Positions 8,642 to 16,282 of a stretch of 64,000 bases of DNA are shown piece by piece. The notes below the pieces were generated by a model. The model had not been told where the DNA came from and made no database searches. It saw nothing but the letters and a program-made list of their open reading frames with translations. How positions within the stretch are numbered: position 1 is the first letter of the stretch; each line of letters opens with the position of its first letter. The translations under genes and the position numbers were made by a program. Source of the stretch: Lujinxingia litoralis (GTDB lineage Bacteria; Myxococcota_A; Bradymonadia; Bradymonadales; Bradymonadaceae); contig NZ_QHKO01000003.1 of assembly GCF_003260125.1 (NCBI RefSeq), positions 248,001-312,000 on the forward strand. Reading direction: 5' to 3'.

Positions 8642-9766
8642 ATGGCCTCCGACACGTCCGCAACCCGAACGCCGCACCGCTGGATGCGACGCCTTCAGGG
8701 CCGCGTGATGCCGGTGGAGTTGGAGCGACGCCTGGCGGACGTCGCGATCCGCAGCGCGTTCGCCGGTCTGGACACATTGGGGTTAATCGACATTGATCTC
8801 GGGCGGACTCGCTACCCGGTCAAGATTCAACGCGATCTCAGATATGGCGACCGCGAACACAGCGGGCGCGCCGACTTCTATCGGCCCGACGGTCAACGCC
8901 CGCGGGCCATCATTCTCTACATTCACGGCGGCGGCTTCCGCATCGGCTCCAAAGACAGCCACTGGCCCATGCCCTGGATTCTGGCGCGTCATGGCTACGC
9001 GGTGCTGGCCATCGACTATCGCCTGGCACCGGAGCATCCCTATCCGGCCGCCGTGGAAGACGCCCGGGCGGCCCGCGTCTGGATGAGCGCGCAGGCCCCC
9101 GAGCTGGGCATTGAGAACCTTCCCTGGGTGGTGGCCGGAGAGTCATCCGGGGCGAATGTGGCGCTCGCGCTGGGGCTGGCGCATCTGGTCGCGTCGGATG
9201 AGCCCTGGGCCCGGGGCCTCTCCGAGAATTACGCGGCACCCCGGGCGATCATTCCCACCTGTGGCTACCTGCAGGTCTCCAACCCCCGGCGCTTTGAGCA
9301 TCGCCGTCGGCTCCCCGCGTTTGTAACCGACCGGCTCTACGAGGCTTCCGAGGCCTACCTGCGCACCCGCGACCCCGAGTCCTGCCCGCTGGTCGATCCC
9401 CTGGTGGTACTTGAGCAACTGGAGCGGCTCGACGCGGAGTTACCGGCGTTTTTTACCGCAGTGGGCACCGCCGACCCGCTTTTAGACGATACGCGTCGCC
9501 TGGAGCGGGCCGCCAATCGCCTGGGGGCACGGATCTGCGCCCACTATTTCACCGGTGAGTTTCACAGCTTTCACGCCTTCCCCTGGCGCCCGGCCAGCCG
9601 GACCTACTGGCAGAAGTTGCTGGGCTTTCTCGACGCCATCTGCCCCCCCGAGGGCGGTCGTCGTCCTGATCAACGCTCATCGTCACCGTGCGCATCAAGC
9701 CGGGGAGGGTCGACATCGACAAACTCAAAGCGCTCGCCAGCGAAGTTGCGAAAGGTCACGACCTGA
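8642..9766 (+). CDS. alpha/beta hydrolase, HSL-family esterase
   Basis: This 374-residue protein carries the hormone-sensitive-lipase family features: oxyanion motif HGGG at residues 95-98, nucleophile S168 in GESSG, acid D278 in GTADP and the catalytic His near H308 (GEFHSFHAF). It should hydrolyse carboxyl esters of medium or short acyl chains. The start follows an AAGGAAC Shine-Dalgarno. About the last 30 residues are Ser/Arg/Lys-rich low-complexity sequence and run 97 bases into the 3' end of the convergent kamA-like gene, which is unusual; the folded domain ends near residue 340. Confidence 0.88.
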   Translation: MASDTSATRTPHRWMRRLQGRVMPVELERRLADVAIRSAFAGLDTLGLIDIDLGRTRYPVKIQRDLRYGDREHSGRADFYRPDGQRPRAIILYIHGGGFRIGSKDSHWPMPWILARHGYAVLAIDYRLAPEHPYPAAVEDARAARVWMSAQAPELGIENLPWVVAGESSGANVALALGLAHLVASDEPWARGLSENYAAPRAIIPTCGYLQVSNPRRFEHRRRLPAFVTDRLYEASEAYLRTRDPESCPLVDPLVVLEQLERLDAELPAFFTAVGTADPLLDDTRRLERAANRLGARICAHYFTGEFHSFHAFPWRPASRTYWQKLLGFLDAICPPEGGRRPDQRSSSPCASSRGGSTSTNSKRSPAKLRKVTT

Positions 9767-10875
9767 CCCCATGGCGAGTCGTGGCGGCCTTCAATCTGAT
9801 CGGGAACCAGTTCGACCTTGCCTCCGCCCCCGGGCAGATCGACCACAAAATGAGGCACGCCCATCCCGCCGATGCGCCCGCGTAAATGATCCATGATCTG
9901 CAGACCGGTCGTCAGCGGCGTGCGAAAATGCGAGATCCCCGCGGCCATGTCGCACTGCAACATGTAGTAGGGGCGACATCCCAGGCGCAGCAGTTGGCGG
10001 TTGAGCTCCATCACCGTCTCCGGCTGGTCGTTGACGCCGCGCAAGAGCACCATCTGATTGCCAAGCACGCAGCCCGCATCCAGGAGCATCCTCAGCGCCC
10101 GGGCGCTCTCCTGGCTGAGTTCGTCCGGGTGATTGAAGTGCGTATGCACAAAGACCGGGCTCGCCGCCCGCAGGATCTCGCATAACTCCGGGGTGATGCG
10201 CTGCGGAAGAGTCACCGGGTTACGGGTGCCCAGGCGAATCACTTCCACATGCTCGATGGACCGCAATGCCTCCAGAATCTCGCGCAGACGGGCGTCCGAG
10301 AGCGTGAGGGGATCGCCCCCGCTGATCACCACGTCGCGGGCCGTGGGGGTGGTGCGGATGTAATGCAGTCCGGCCTCAATTTGATCGCGGGCCGCAGCCG
10401 TGGTCGGATCCGAGACTTTGCGCTTGCGAGTACAATGACGGCAGTACACCGGACAGTGGTGCGACACATAGAAGAGGACCCGGTCGGGATAACGATGCGT
10501 GATCCCGGGCACCGGCATATGCGCCTCTTCGGCCAGGGGATCCTCCAGCTCAAAATCGTAGTGGCGGAGTTCGCCAGGCTGGGGAAGTCCCTGCTGGCGC
10601 ACCGGACAGCCCGGATTGGCCGTGGCCATCAATGCCGCGTAATGCGGTGTCACCGCCACCCGAAAGCGAGCCGCACTTTGCTCAAAGGCCCGGCGTTCGG
10701 CATCGCTCAGCGTGAGCACCTCCTCAAAGTGCTCGAGCTTGCGCAGACGGTTCTGATGTTGCCAGTGCCAGCTCTCCCAGCTGGCCCGGTCTACGTCCGA
10801 AAAACGCGCCGGGCGCCGCTCATATGAGGAGCGCAGTGAGGGGAGGGGGCCGGGATCAAAGTCGATACGTGTCAC
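9670..10875 (-). CDS. kamA: KamA-family radical SAM protein (lysine 2,3-aminomutase-like)
   Basis: This 401-residue protein binds a 4Fe-4S cluster through C141, C145 and C148 (CPVYCRHC). SAM-binding VVISGGDPLTLSD follows, and then the family blocks FVHTHFNHPDE and DLPGGGGKVELVPD. The N-terminal HRYPDRVLF segment is also typical. Lysine 2,3-aminomutases convert L-lysine to beta-lysine with PLP and SAM, in lysine degradation or compatible-solute synthesis. No acetyltransferase partner (ablB) is adjacent, so the solute role is not supported here. Its start overlaps the end of the upstream SDR gene by four bases, suggesting one transcript. Confidence 0.88.
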   Translation of the reverse strand: MTRIDFDPGPLPSLRSSYERRPARFSDVDRASWESWHWQHQNRLRKLEHFEEVLTLSDAERRAFEQSAARFRVAVTPHYAALMATANPGCPVRQQGLPQPGELRHYDFELEDPLAEEAHMPVPGITHRYPDRVLFYVSHHCPVYCRHCTRKRKVSDPTTAAARDQIEAGLHYIRTTPTARDVVISGGDPLTLSDARLREILEALRSIEHVEVIRLGTRNPVTLPQRITPELCEILRAASPVFVHTHFNHPDELSQESARALRMLLDAGCVLGNQMVLLRGVNDQPETVMELNRQLLRLGCRPYYMLQCDMAAGISHFRTPLTTGLQIMDHLRGRIGGMGVPHFVVDLPGGGGKVELVPDQIEGRHDSPWGQVVTFRNFAGERFEFVDVDPPRLDAHGDDER

Positions 10876-12440
10876 GCGCGCACTCCCAGCCAGGCGTTGG
10901 GTTTTCCGGCGGGTTCATCACAGAGCTGCACTCGCCCGGCGTCTTCGCCGTAGCGATCGATGAGCGTTCCGCGGCAGGTGCTCCAGGAGCAGAGCGGCCG
11001 CGGAAGGCGCATCTCACGTACCAGACTCATGCGGTGGGCTTGCCCCAGCTCGTCGTTAAATCCGAATTCGTAGCGCATCGTCGGCAGCGGCTCCCAGCGC
11101 AGCTCAACCGTCCCCTCCAGGGGGGCTTCCCGCACCAGCCCGGGGATCGTGATCGAACCCTCCACGCACCCCTCCATGGGCATCATCGGCGCCGGCCACT
11201 GCCCCAGCGTCACCTCCATGTCCAGCGTCAACGAGGTTGCCCGGCGGCTGCCTGTGATCTCACCGAGGCCGCGCTCGGTGAAGCTGTACTGACTCTTGAC
11301 CCGACCGTCCCGACGCTCCTGGAGCGCTTCGGTGTCAAAGCGCGGCACCCATCCAGCCTGCTGATACCAGCGGATGGTGGGCACGATCCCCTGGCGAAAG
11401 TCCGTCCAGACCGGCGCCCAGCCCATCTGGCGCAACTTCTCGGAGACGACTACCGCGTCTTCGCGCACGTAGAACAGGGCGTTGCGATCGAGTCGGGGCC
11501 GCAGCGGGCTGCTGAGCCCGTGTTCGCGTTGCACCCGCTTCCACAAGAGCCGCAAGAGCCCGCGCATGCGGCCAAAGGCAAATTCGTTGTCGATCAAGGG
11601 GCTGATCATCGCCCAGAAGGTCACCGTGGGCATCGGTACCGAGGGGCCCAGATCGATGCCGTAGCCCTCGGCGATCGAGGTGAGTACTTCGCCAAAACTC
11701 AGCGTGGTGTCGTCGCCCACGTTCAGCGTGGTATCGCGCGCGTCGGCATGCTCCAGCGCCACGGCCACCGCGCTGGCGGCATCACCCGCGTGGCACCAGT
11801 TGGTGCGGGGGCCTCCGCTTAACCCCGGAAGGTAGCTGGCCAGATCGCGCAACATCGCGACCAGGGTGACCAGCCCCGCGCTCATCTCGGTGCACCCGGG
11901 CCCGTAGAGCAGCCCGGGACGCAGGATGGTCAGCGCGGGCCCCTCCTCGTGTTGGGCGCGGAGTCGGCGCAGGAGGTCTTCGGCTTCGACCTTGGTCCGC
12001 TCATAGTCATTATAAGGATCGGCGGGCGACTCTTCGGTGCGCACGCCGCGCTCCCCATCGTAGATCGAGGCGCAGCTGATCTGGATCATCTGCTCGACCC
12101 CGGCGTCGGCGGCCAGAAGGTAGAGCTGGCGAGGCAACTCGACGTTGTCCAGCATCAGTGCCTGGTAGGGCTCCGAGAGGCTCACGGTAGCCGCGGCGTT
12201 GACCAACGCCGTGCACCCCTTCATCAACTCCGCCAGCGAATCGGGCTCATCATCAAGCACGTGCCAGCTGGCCCCGGCGCCCTCGACCAGGCTCTCGCGG
12301 CCGGTCTCCGCCAGGCGGCGTCGATCGGCGGCGACCACCTCCCAGCCAGCCTCCGAAAGCGCTGCCACGACATGAACCCCCAGCCCCCCGGCAGCGCCGA
12401 GCACCAGAGCGCGCTTTGTTCGTTTGTTCTTGCTTGCCAT
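10872..12440 (-). CDS. NAD-dependent epimerase/dehydratase-type extended SDR with extra C-terminal domain
   Basis: The 522-residue product starts at the ATG ending at 12440, behind a GGAGAAGAG Shine-Dalgarno; the longer open frame upstream is not needed. An extended-SDR Rossmann fold occupies the first ~330 residues: GAAGGLG at 15-21 for the dinucleotide, and the YxxxK pair at Y146/K150. The last ~150 residues form a separate beta-rich region (TLGQWPAPMMPMEGCVEG onward) with a Cys-containing tail that I cannot name. Substrates could be nucleotide sugars or sterols; the sequence does not decide. It is followed by the KamA-like gene with a four-base overlap. Confidence 0.8.
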   Translation of the reverse strand: MASKNKRTKRALVLGAAGGLGVHVVAALSEAGWEVVAADRRRLAETGRESLVEGAGASWHVLDDEPDSLAELMKGCTALVNAAATVSLSEPYQALMLDNVELPRQLYLLAADAGVEQMIQISCASIYDGERGVRTEESPADPYNDYERTKVEAEDLLRRLRAQHEEGPALTILRPGLLYGPGCTEMSAGLVTLVAMLRDLASYLPGLSGGPRTNWCHAGDAASAVAVALEHADARDTTLNVGDDTTLSFGEVLTSIAEGYGIDLGPSVPMPTVTFWAMISPLIDNEFAFGRMRGLLRLLWKRVQREHGLSSPLRPRLDRNALFYVREDAVVVSEKLRQMGWAPVWTDFRQGIVPTIRWYQQAGWVPRFDTEALQERRDGRVKSQYSFTERGLGEITGSRRATSLTLDMEVTLGQWPAPMMPMEGCVEGSITIPGLVREAPLEGTVELRWEPLPTMRYEFGFNDELGQAHRMSLVREMRLPRPLCSWSTCRGTLIDRYGEDAGRVQLCDEPAGKPNAWLGVRA

Positions 12441-12752
12441 CGTCGTCTCTTCTCCACGATAAAGTATGGCTTCGCCCCGGCCTTTATGGCTGAATCGCCC
12501 CGGGGCGACAAGGTCGGCTCGCGATCGCGGCTTCGCGACGCAGGCACACCGGGTCAAAAGGACTTGAAGTCTCGCCAATTCGGTGTTAGTTCTCCCCGAC
12601 TCTAAAGGGCCGGTGAAATTCTCCCGCCCCGAAGGCCGGCTCGCCAGGCGCGCTGGTTTCATAGCTTGATACACGGTACGGCCACGGCCTAAAGCACGCG
12701 CACACGTCGCGCCTTGAGGCGGCCTTTTGATTTCGAACGATGGAGAAGCATC
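12441..12752. other. divergent intergenic region between the SDR gene and rplS
   Basis: These 312 bases separate two divergent starts and must hold both promoters. A 14-base perfect palindrome (TCGCCCCGGGGCGA) lies at 12495-12508. No convincing sigma-70 pair was found for rplS; TTGATA at about 12667 has no good -10 partner. No gene was seen. Confidence 0.5.
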
Positions 12753-13112
12753 ATGGAATTGCTTAAGAAAATCGCCGCAGCTCACCTGCGTGAAGACCAC
12801 CCGGACTTCCGCCCTGGCGACACCGTTCGCGTTCACCTGCGTATTCGTGAAGGTGAAAAAGAGCGCGTTCAGGTGTACGAAGGCGTTGTCCTTGGCCGCA
12901 GTGGCGCGGGCGTCGAAGAGACCGTCACCGTGCGCAAGATCTCGAACGGCGTCGGCGTGGAGCGTATCTTCCCGGTCCACAGCCCCCGCATCGAAAAGAT
13001 CGAAGTGGCGGCGATCGGTCGCGTGCGTCGTGCCAAGCTCTACTACCTGCGTGAACTCTCCGGTAAGAAGGCGCGTATTCGCTCCAAGCGCGCGCGCAAG
13101 GGCGGCCTTTGA
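12753..13112 (+). CDS. rplS: 50S ribosomal protein L19
   Basis: The 119-residue product is the usual length of L19, a protein at the 30S-50S interface. Family blocks are visible: [50 protein letters not shown] and [18 protein letters not shown]. The ATG at 12753 follows GGAGAAG; an upstream in-frame ATG at 12714 would add 13 unlikely residues. The usual rpsP-rimM-trmD neighbours are absent and the gene follows a divergent promoter region. Confidence 0.97.
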   Translation: MELLKKIAAAHLREDHPDFRPGDTVRVHLRIREGEKERVQVYEGVVLGRSGAGVEETVTVRKISNGVGVERIFPVHSPRIEKIEVAAIGRVRRAKLYYLRELSGKKARIRSKRARKGGL

Positions 13113-13162
13113 GTTTGCCTTGCTGTCGTAGGTCTTCGGGCCTGCGCAGCGCCTGGTGTCAT

Positions 13163-13194
13163 CCTGCGCCCACGGCGAAAGCCGTGGGCGCAGG
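13163..13194 (+). terminator. 14-bp perfect hairpin with GAAA tetraloop after rplS
   Basis: Bases 13163-13176 pair perfectly with 13181-13194 around GAAA, followed by CGTTTCTT. The stem is very stable but the T-tract is poor, so it may be a terminator or a 3'-end stabiliser for the rplS mRNA. Confidence 0.6.
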
Positions 13195-13308
13195 CGTTTC
13201 TTGGCCCCCTCTCCGCGGGGGTTGTGCCTTTACCCGCTTTGCCTGCCCGGCGTATCATGGCCGCGACCTTGCCAGCGGTGTTCATCCTCGGGACTGTCGA
13301 GCCAGCGC

Positions 13309-15072
13309 ATGCAACTTCAGGAGCTAATCTTTCAGGGCCTCCTCGGCCAGAGCCGCCCGGCGCGAATTCGCGTGGAGGAGGCCTTTCAGAGCCTGGAGTT
13401 GCCCTCGGGCGTGAGCGCCGCCGACGTCCAGGATCTGGTGGTGCTCTGCCTCTATCCGGCCCAGAGCCGGGAACTCGCCGAGCGCCTCTTTGAGCCGGGC
13501 GCCAGCATCAAACTCGCCTGCGCGTTTTCCTTTCGCGGCACGCCCCTTCGTGTGGTGCGACAGGCCCAGGGCGACTCGGTGCGGCTGCAGCGCCGGAGTG
13601 CCTCGGGCTACGAAGAGCTCGCCAGGGGCGCCTCCCAGGTCCAGCGGGCGCTTCAGGAGAAGCTGAATCTGCCCGACCTGGCCACCTTTTACACCGTGCA
13701 TCTGTGGCGCTTTGACTTCGATGTGGAAGCGGTCATCAACGCCGCGAACTTTGGTGATGATCCGCGCATCCCGGAACTCGCCGAACTCTACCTGACCTCG
13801 CTGGAGGTCGAGTCCCTCGAAGATCAGATCAAAGAGTTGGAACTTCGCGTCGATGAAGGACAGCGGGCGTTAGGTGAGGGGGCTGAACTCGAAGAAAAGC
13901 TCTCCCGGGCCCATGAGCGTCTGGCCGAGGTGGAGCTCGCCGAGCTCAGCGACGGGGAGCTCGAACTTCTGCGTGAGCGCGACGCTCGGATGGACGACTA
14001 CGACACGCAGCTCGGCAGGTTGCAGGCGCAACAGGATACCGAGCGTCGTCAGATCGAACTCTCCGTACCCGATTCTCCCACCCAAATGCCGCTCTTCTGG
14101 GGCGCGGTGGCCCTGGCGCTGACCGCGTTCATCGCCAGTTTTGTGTTCCATCAGACGCACCGAATTCTGGCCCTGGGAAGCATTCCCGGGCTGGCGCTGG
14201 GGGCGTTTGTCCTGCTGCGCTATTACAACAACCTGAGCAAGGCCAGTGTGCACCAGGTGCGCCTGGACTCCATCCGTCGTCGCATCTCTCAGGTGCGCGA
14301 AGATCAGATCATGCTCCTGGAGCGTGTCGAGCACATCCTGCTCCACGCCGGTGTGGAGCGTGAAGAAGAGCTTCAGACACGCATTCCCATGGCGCAGAAG
14401 TTGCGCGACGTGATTGAACGCATTGAAAAGCAGCTGGAAACCGTACGCACTAACCCCGAGTACCGGCGAGCGCGCCGGGAGCTGGACTCCCTTCAGGCGG
14501 AGCTTACTGAAACGCGGAGTCGACGCGCCGAGCTGCCTGCCTTTGTGATGAACTCGTTTCAGCTGGAAAATGACCTGCAGACGCTGGGCGCCGATCCGGT
14601 GGAAATTCGTACGATGGCCGACCAGAAACAGGCCGCGGCACAGGCGGAAGACCTGCCTCAGGAGCCGCTGGAGATGCTCCGGTGGGTCGCCGAGAAAGGC
14701 GGGCTCTGGGCGCAGGGCCAGCTTGATGCAGGCACGCAGGCGATGTGGTCAAAGGTCTGCAGCCACGTGCTCTCGGAGCGATTCAACGGTGTAGCGCTCT
14801 CGGCGCAGGGGCAGCTTCAGGTTGAAGCGCTCACTGGTGAGCAGCTCGAACTCTGGCAGCGCACACGGTCGGCGGAGGTCCAGGTGGTGATCTGCGCGCT
14901 GGCGCTGGCGCTCTTTGTCAGTACAAGTCGTCGGGGCACGGGGGGGCTGGAGTCGGTCTGGATCAGCGATCCCGCCCAACGGATGACCCCCTCGCACGCC
15001 GGGCGCTTCGCTTCGGTCTTTAAAAGCGCGGCACGTCAGGCGCAGATCGCGATTATGGGAGCAAACGCATGA
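13309..15072 (+). CDS. membrane-anchored coiled-coil protein resembling a YhaN/Rad50-type ATPase without Walker A
   Basis: The 587-residue product starts at the ATG at 13309 (weak ribosome site). The layout is an N-terminal globular part (~1-150), a coiled coil rich in E, R and L (~160-240), two hydrophobic segments (FWGAVALALTAFIASFVF and LALGSIPGLALGAFVLL), a second coiled coil (~315-410) and a globular C-terminus. The C-terminal stretch LTGEQLELWQRTRSAEVQVV, then ALALALF and VWISDPAQRM, resembles a worn ABC signature helix and Walker B as in Rad50/SbcC/YhaN. The N-terminus has the position of their first lobe but no GxxGxGKST. It overlaps rnhB by four bases. Function is unknown; the similarity is my reading by eye. 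Confidence 0.7.
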   Translation: MQLQELIFQGLLGQSRPARIRVEEAFQSLELPSGVSAADVQDLVVLCLYPAQSRELAERLFEPGASIKLACAFSFRGTPLRVVRQAQGDSVRLQRRSASGYEELARGASQVQRALQEKLNLPDLATFYTVHLWRFDFDVEAVINAANFGDDPRIPELAELYLTSLEVESLEDQIKELELRVDEGQRALGEGAELEEKLSRAHERLAEVELAELSDGELELLRERDARMDDYDTQLGRLQAQQDTERRQIELSVPDSPTQMPLFWGAVALALTAFIASFVFHQTHRILALGSIPGLALGAFVLLRYYNNLSKASVHQVRLDSIRRRISQVREDQIMLLERVEHILLHAGVEREEELQTRIPMAQKLRDVIERIEKQLETVRTNPEYRRARRELDSLQAELTETRSRRAELPAFVMNSFQLENDLQTLGADPVEIRTMADQKQAAAQAEDLPQEPLEMLRWVAEKGGLWAQGQLDAGTQAMWSKVCSHVLSERFNGVALSAQGQLQVEALTGEQLELWQRTRSAEVQVVICALALALFVSTSRRGTGGLESVWISDPAQRMTPSHAGRFASVFKSAARQAQIAIMGANA

Positions 15073-15746
15073 GTCAGCAGTTCCTTTTTACGGCCTCGGA
15101 GCCCCGCATCGGTGAGCTTGAGGAGCTGATGCGCTCGCGAGGGCATCTCCACATCATTGGCGTGGATGAGGCCGGACGCGGGCCCCTGGCCGGTCCGGTG
15201 CATGCCGCGGCGTACTGGTGGTCGTTGGAGCCCGGTCAGGAGGCGCGTTGGTCGGGGCTTAACGACTCCAAAAAAATGCGTGAAAGTCAGCGCGAGGCAC
15301 TCTTTGATGCTCTCTGCGCCGAGCCCGCCCGTTTCGAGCTGGCCACCAGCAGCGCCGAGCGGATCGACGCGATCAACATCCTTCAGGCCACCTTCGAGGC
15401 GATGCGTTCCGCAGTGGAAACGCTCGTCCGACAACGGGGGCAGCGCCCGGATCTGGTGGTGGTTGATGGCAATATGATCATCCCGGAGTTGGACCTACCG
15501 CAGCAGGCCATCGTCAAAGGAGACGGACGAAGCCTGGCGATCGCGGCGGCCAGCGTGATCGCTAAGGTCTCCCGCGATCGTGTGATGCGTCAGGCCGAAG
15601 AGCGGTGGCCCGGATATGGTTTCTCCGGTCATAAGGGCTACGGGACCGCCGCCCACCGAGAGGCCATTGCCACGCTGGGGCCGACTCCGCTTCACCGAAA
15701 GAGCTTTAAAGGGGTGCGAGAACACCTTGAAAAAAGTCTCGAGTAA
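15069..15746 (+). CDS. rnhB: ribonuclease HII
   Basis: This 225-residue enzyme removes RNA from RNA/DNA hybrids and misincorporated ribonucleotides. The family signature IIGVDEAGRGPLAGPV carries the metal-binding D33 and E34. LNDSKKM and VVVDGNMIIP follow, and then KGDGRSLAIAAASVIAKVSRD with further acidic ligands. It starts inside the last codons of the preceding gene (ATGA), so the two are translationally coupled. rplS, rnhB and yraN in this order match the common bacterial arrangement. Confidence 0.96.
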   Translation: MSQQFLFTASEPRIGELEELMRSRGHLHIIGVDEAGRGPLAGPVHAAAYWWSLEPGQEARWSGLNDSKKMRESQREALFDALCAEPARFELATSSAERIDAINILQATFEAMRSAVETLVRQRGQRPDLVVVDGNMIIPELDLPQQAIVKGDGRSLAIAAASVIAKVSRDRVMRQAEERWPGYGFSGHKGYGTAAHREAIATLGPTPLHRKSFKGVREHLEKSLE

Positions 15747-15841
15747 CCCTTGTCGCACGGGAACGGGTGTTCAGTTTGTGCGTGCGAGAGCGTTTCGTCG
15801 GCATCGCGAGTCATCTGACTGAGAGCAGGGGAGGGGGGGCG

Positions 15842-16261
15842 ATGAATGCAGGGCAATGTGATTGGATCCACACCGGAGATCGCGAGCAACTCGGCGCGGC
15901 CGGTGAAGACCTGGCCAGACGTCATCTGGAGCGCAGCGGCTGGACCATCGAAGCCCAGAATGTGCGCTTCCGTCATGGCGAGCTCGATCTTGTCGCCTGC
16001 CAGGAGCTTGCGTGTGGCGAGCTCCTGGTGGCTTTTATCGAGGTGAAGAGCAGGCGTCGCTGCGACCGCTATAGCCCGGCGCTGGCCGTTGGCTTTCGCA
16101 AGCGCCGCACCATCGCTCGCCTGGCTCAAGAGTACATCCGAGCGCGGGGGCGTAGGCAAGCGCGCTACCGCTTCGACGTCATCACCGTGGACTACAGTTC
16201 TCGGCCGGCGTCGCTGCAGCATATCCAGGGGGCCTTTGACGCTTCGGGCAACACCTGCTGA
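15842..16261 (+). CDS. yraN: YraN family (UPF0102) nuclease-fold protein
   Basis: This 139-residue protein has the UPF0102 layout: LGAAGEDLARRHLERSGWTI, the acidic pair in RHGELDLVA, and the ExK site FIEVKSRR, all within a PD-(D/E)xK-like fold. Its cellular role is not settled in the literature I know; it usually sits beside rnhB, as here. The ATG at 15842 is preceded by a GGGG-rich Shine-Dalgarno; an upstream ATG at 15767 would add 25 residues without family similarity. Confidence 0.9.
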   Translation: MNAGQCDWIHTGDREQLGAAGEDLARRHLERSGWTIEAQNVRFRHGELDLVACQELACGELLVAFIEVKSRRRCDRYSPALAVGFRKRRTIARLAQEYIRARGRRQARYRFDVITVDYSSRPASLQHIQGAFDASGNTC

Positions 16262-16282
16262 GAGGCCGACAGGACGCCGCGT

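Noticed and set aside
12441..12980. N-terminal extension of the SDR frame by 180 codons
   Set aside because: It would cross the divergent promoter region and part of rplS; the internal ATG at 12440 has a good ribosome site and starts the Rossmann fold.
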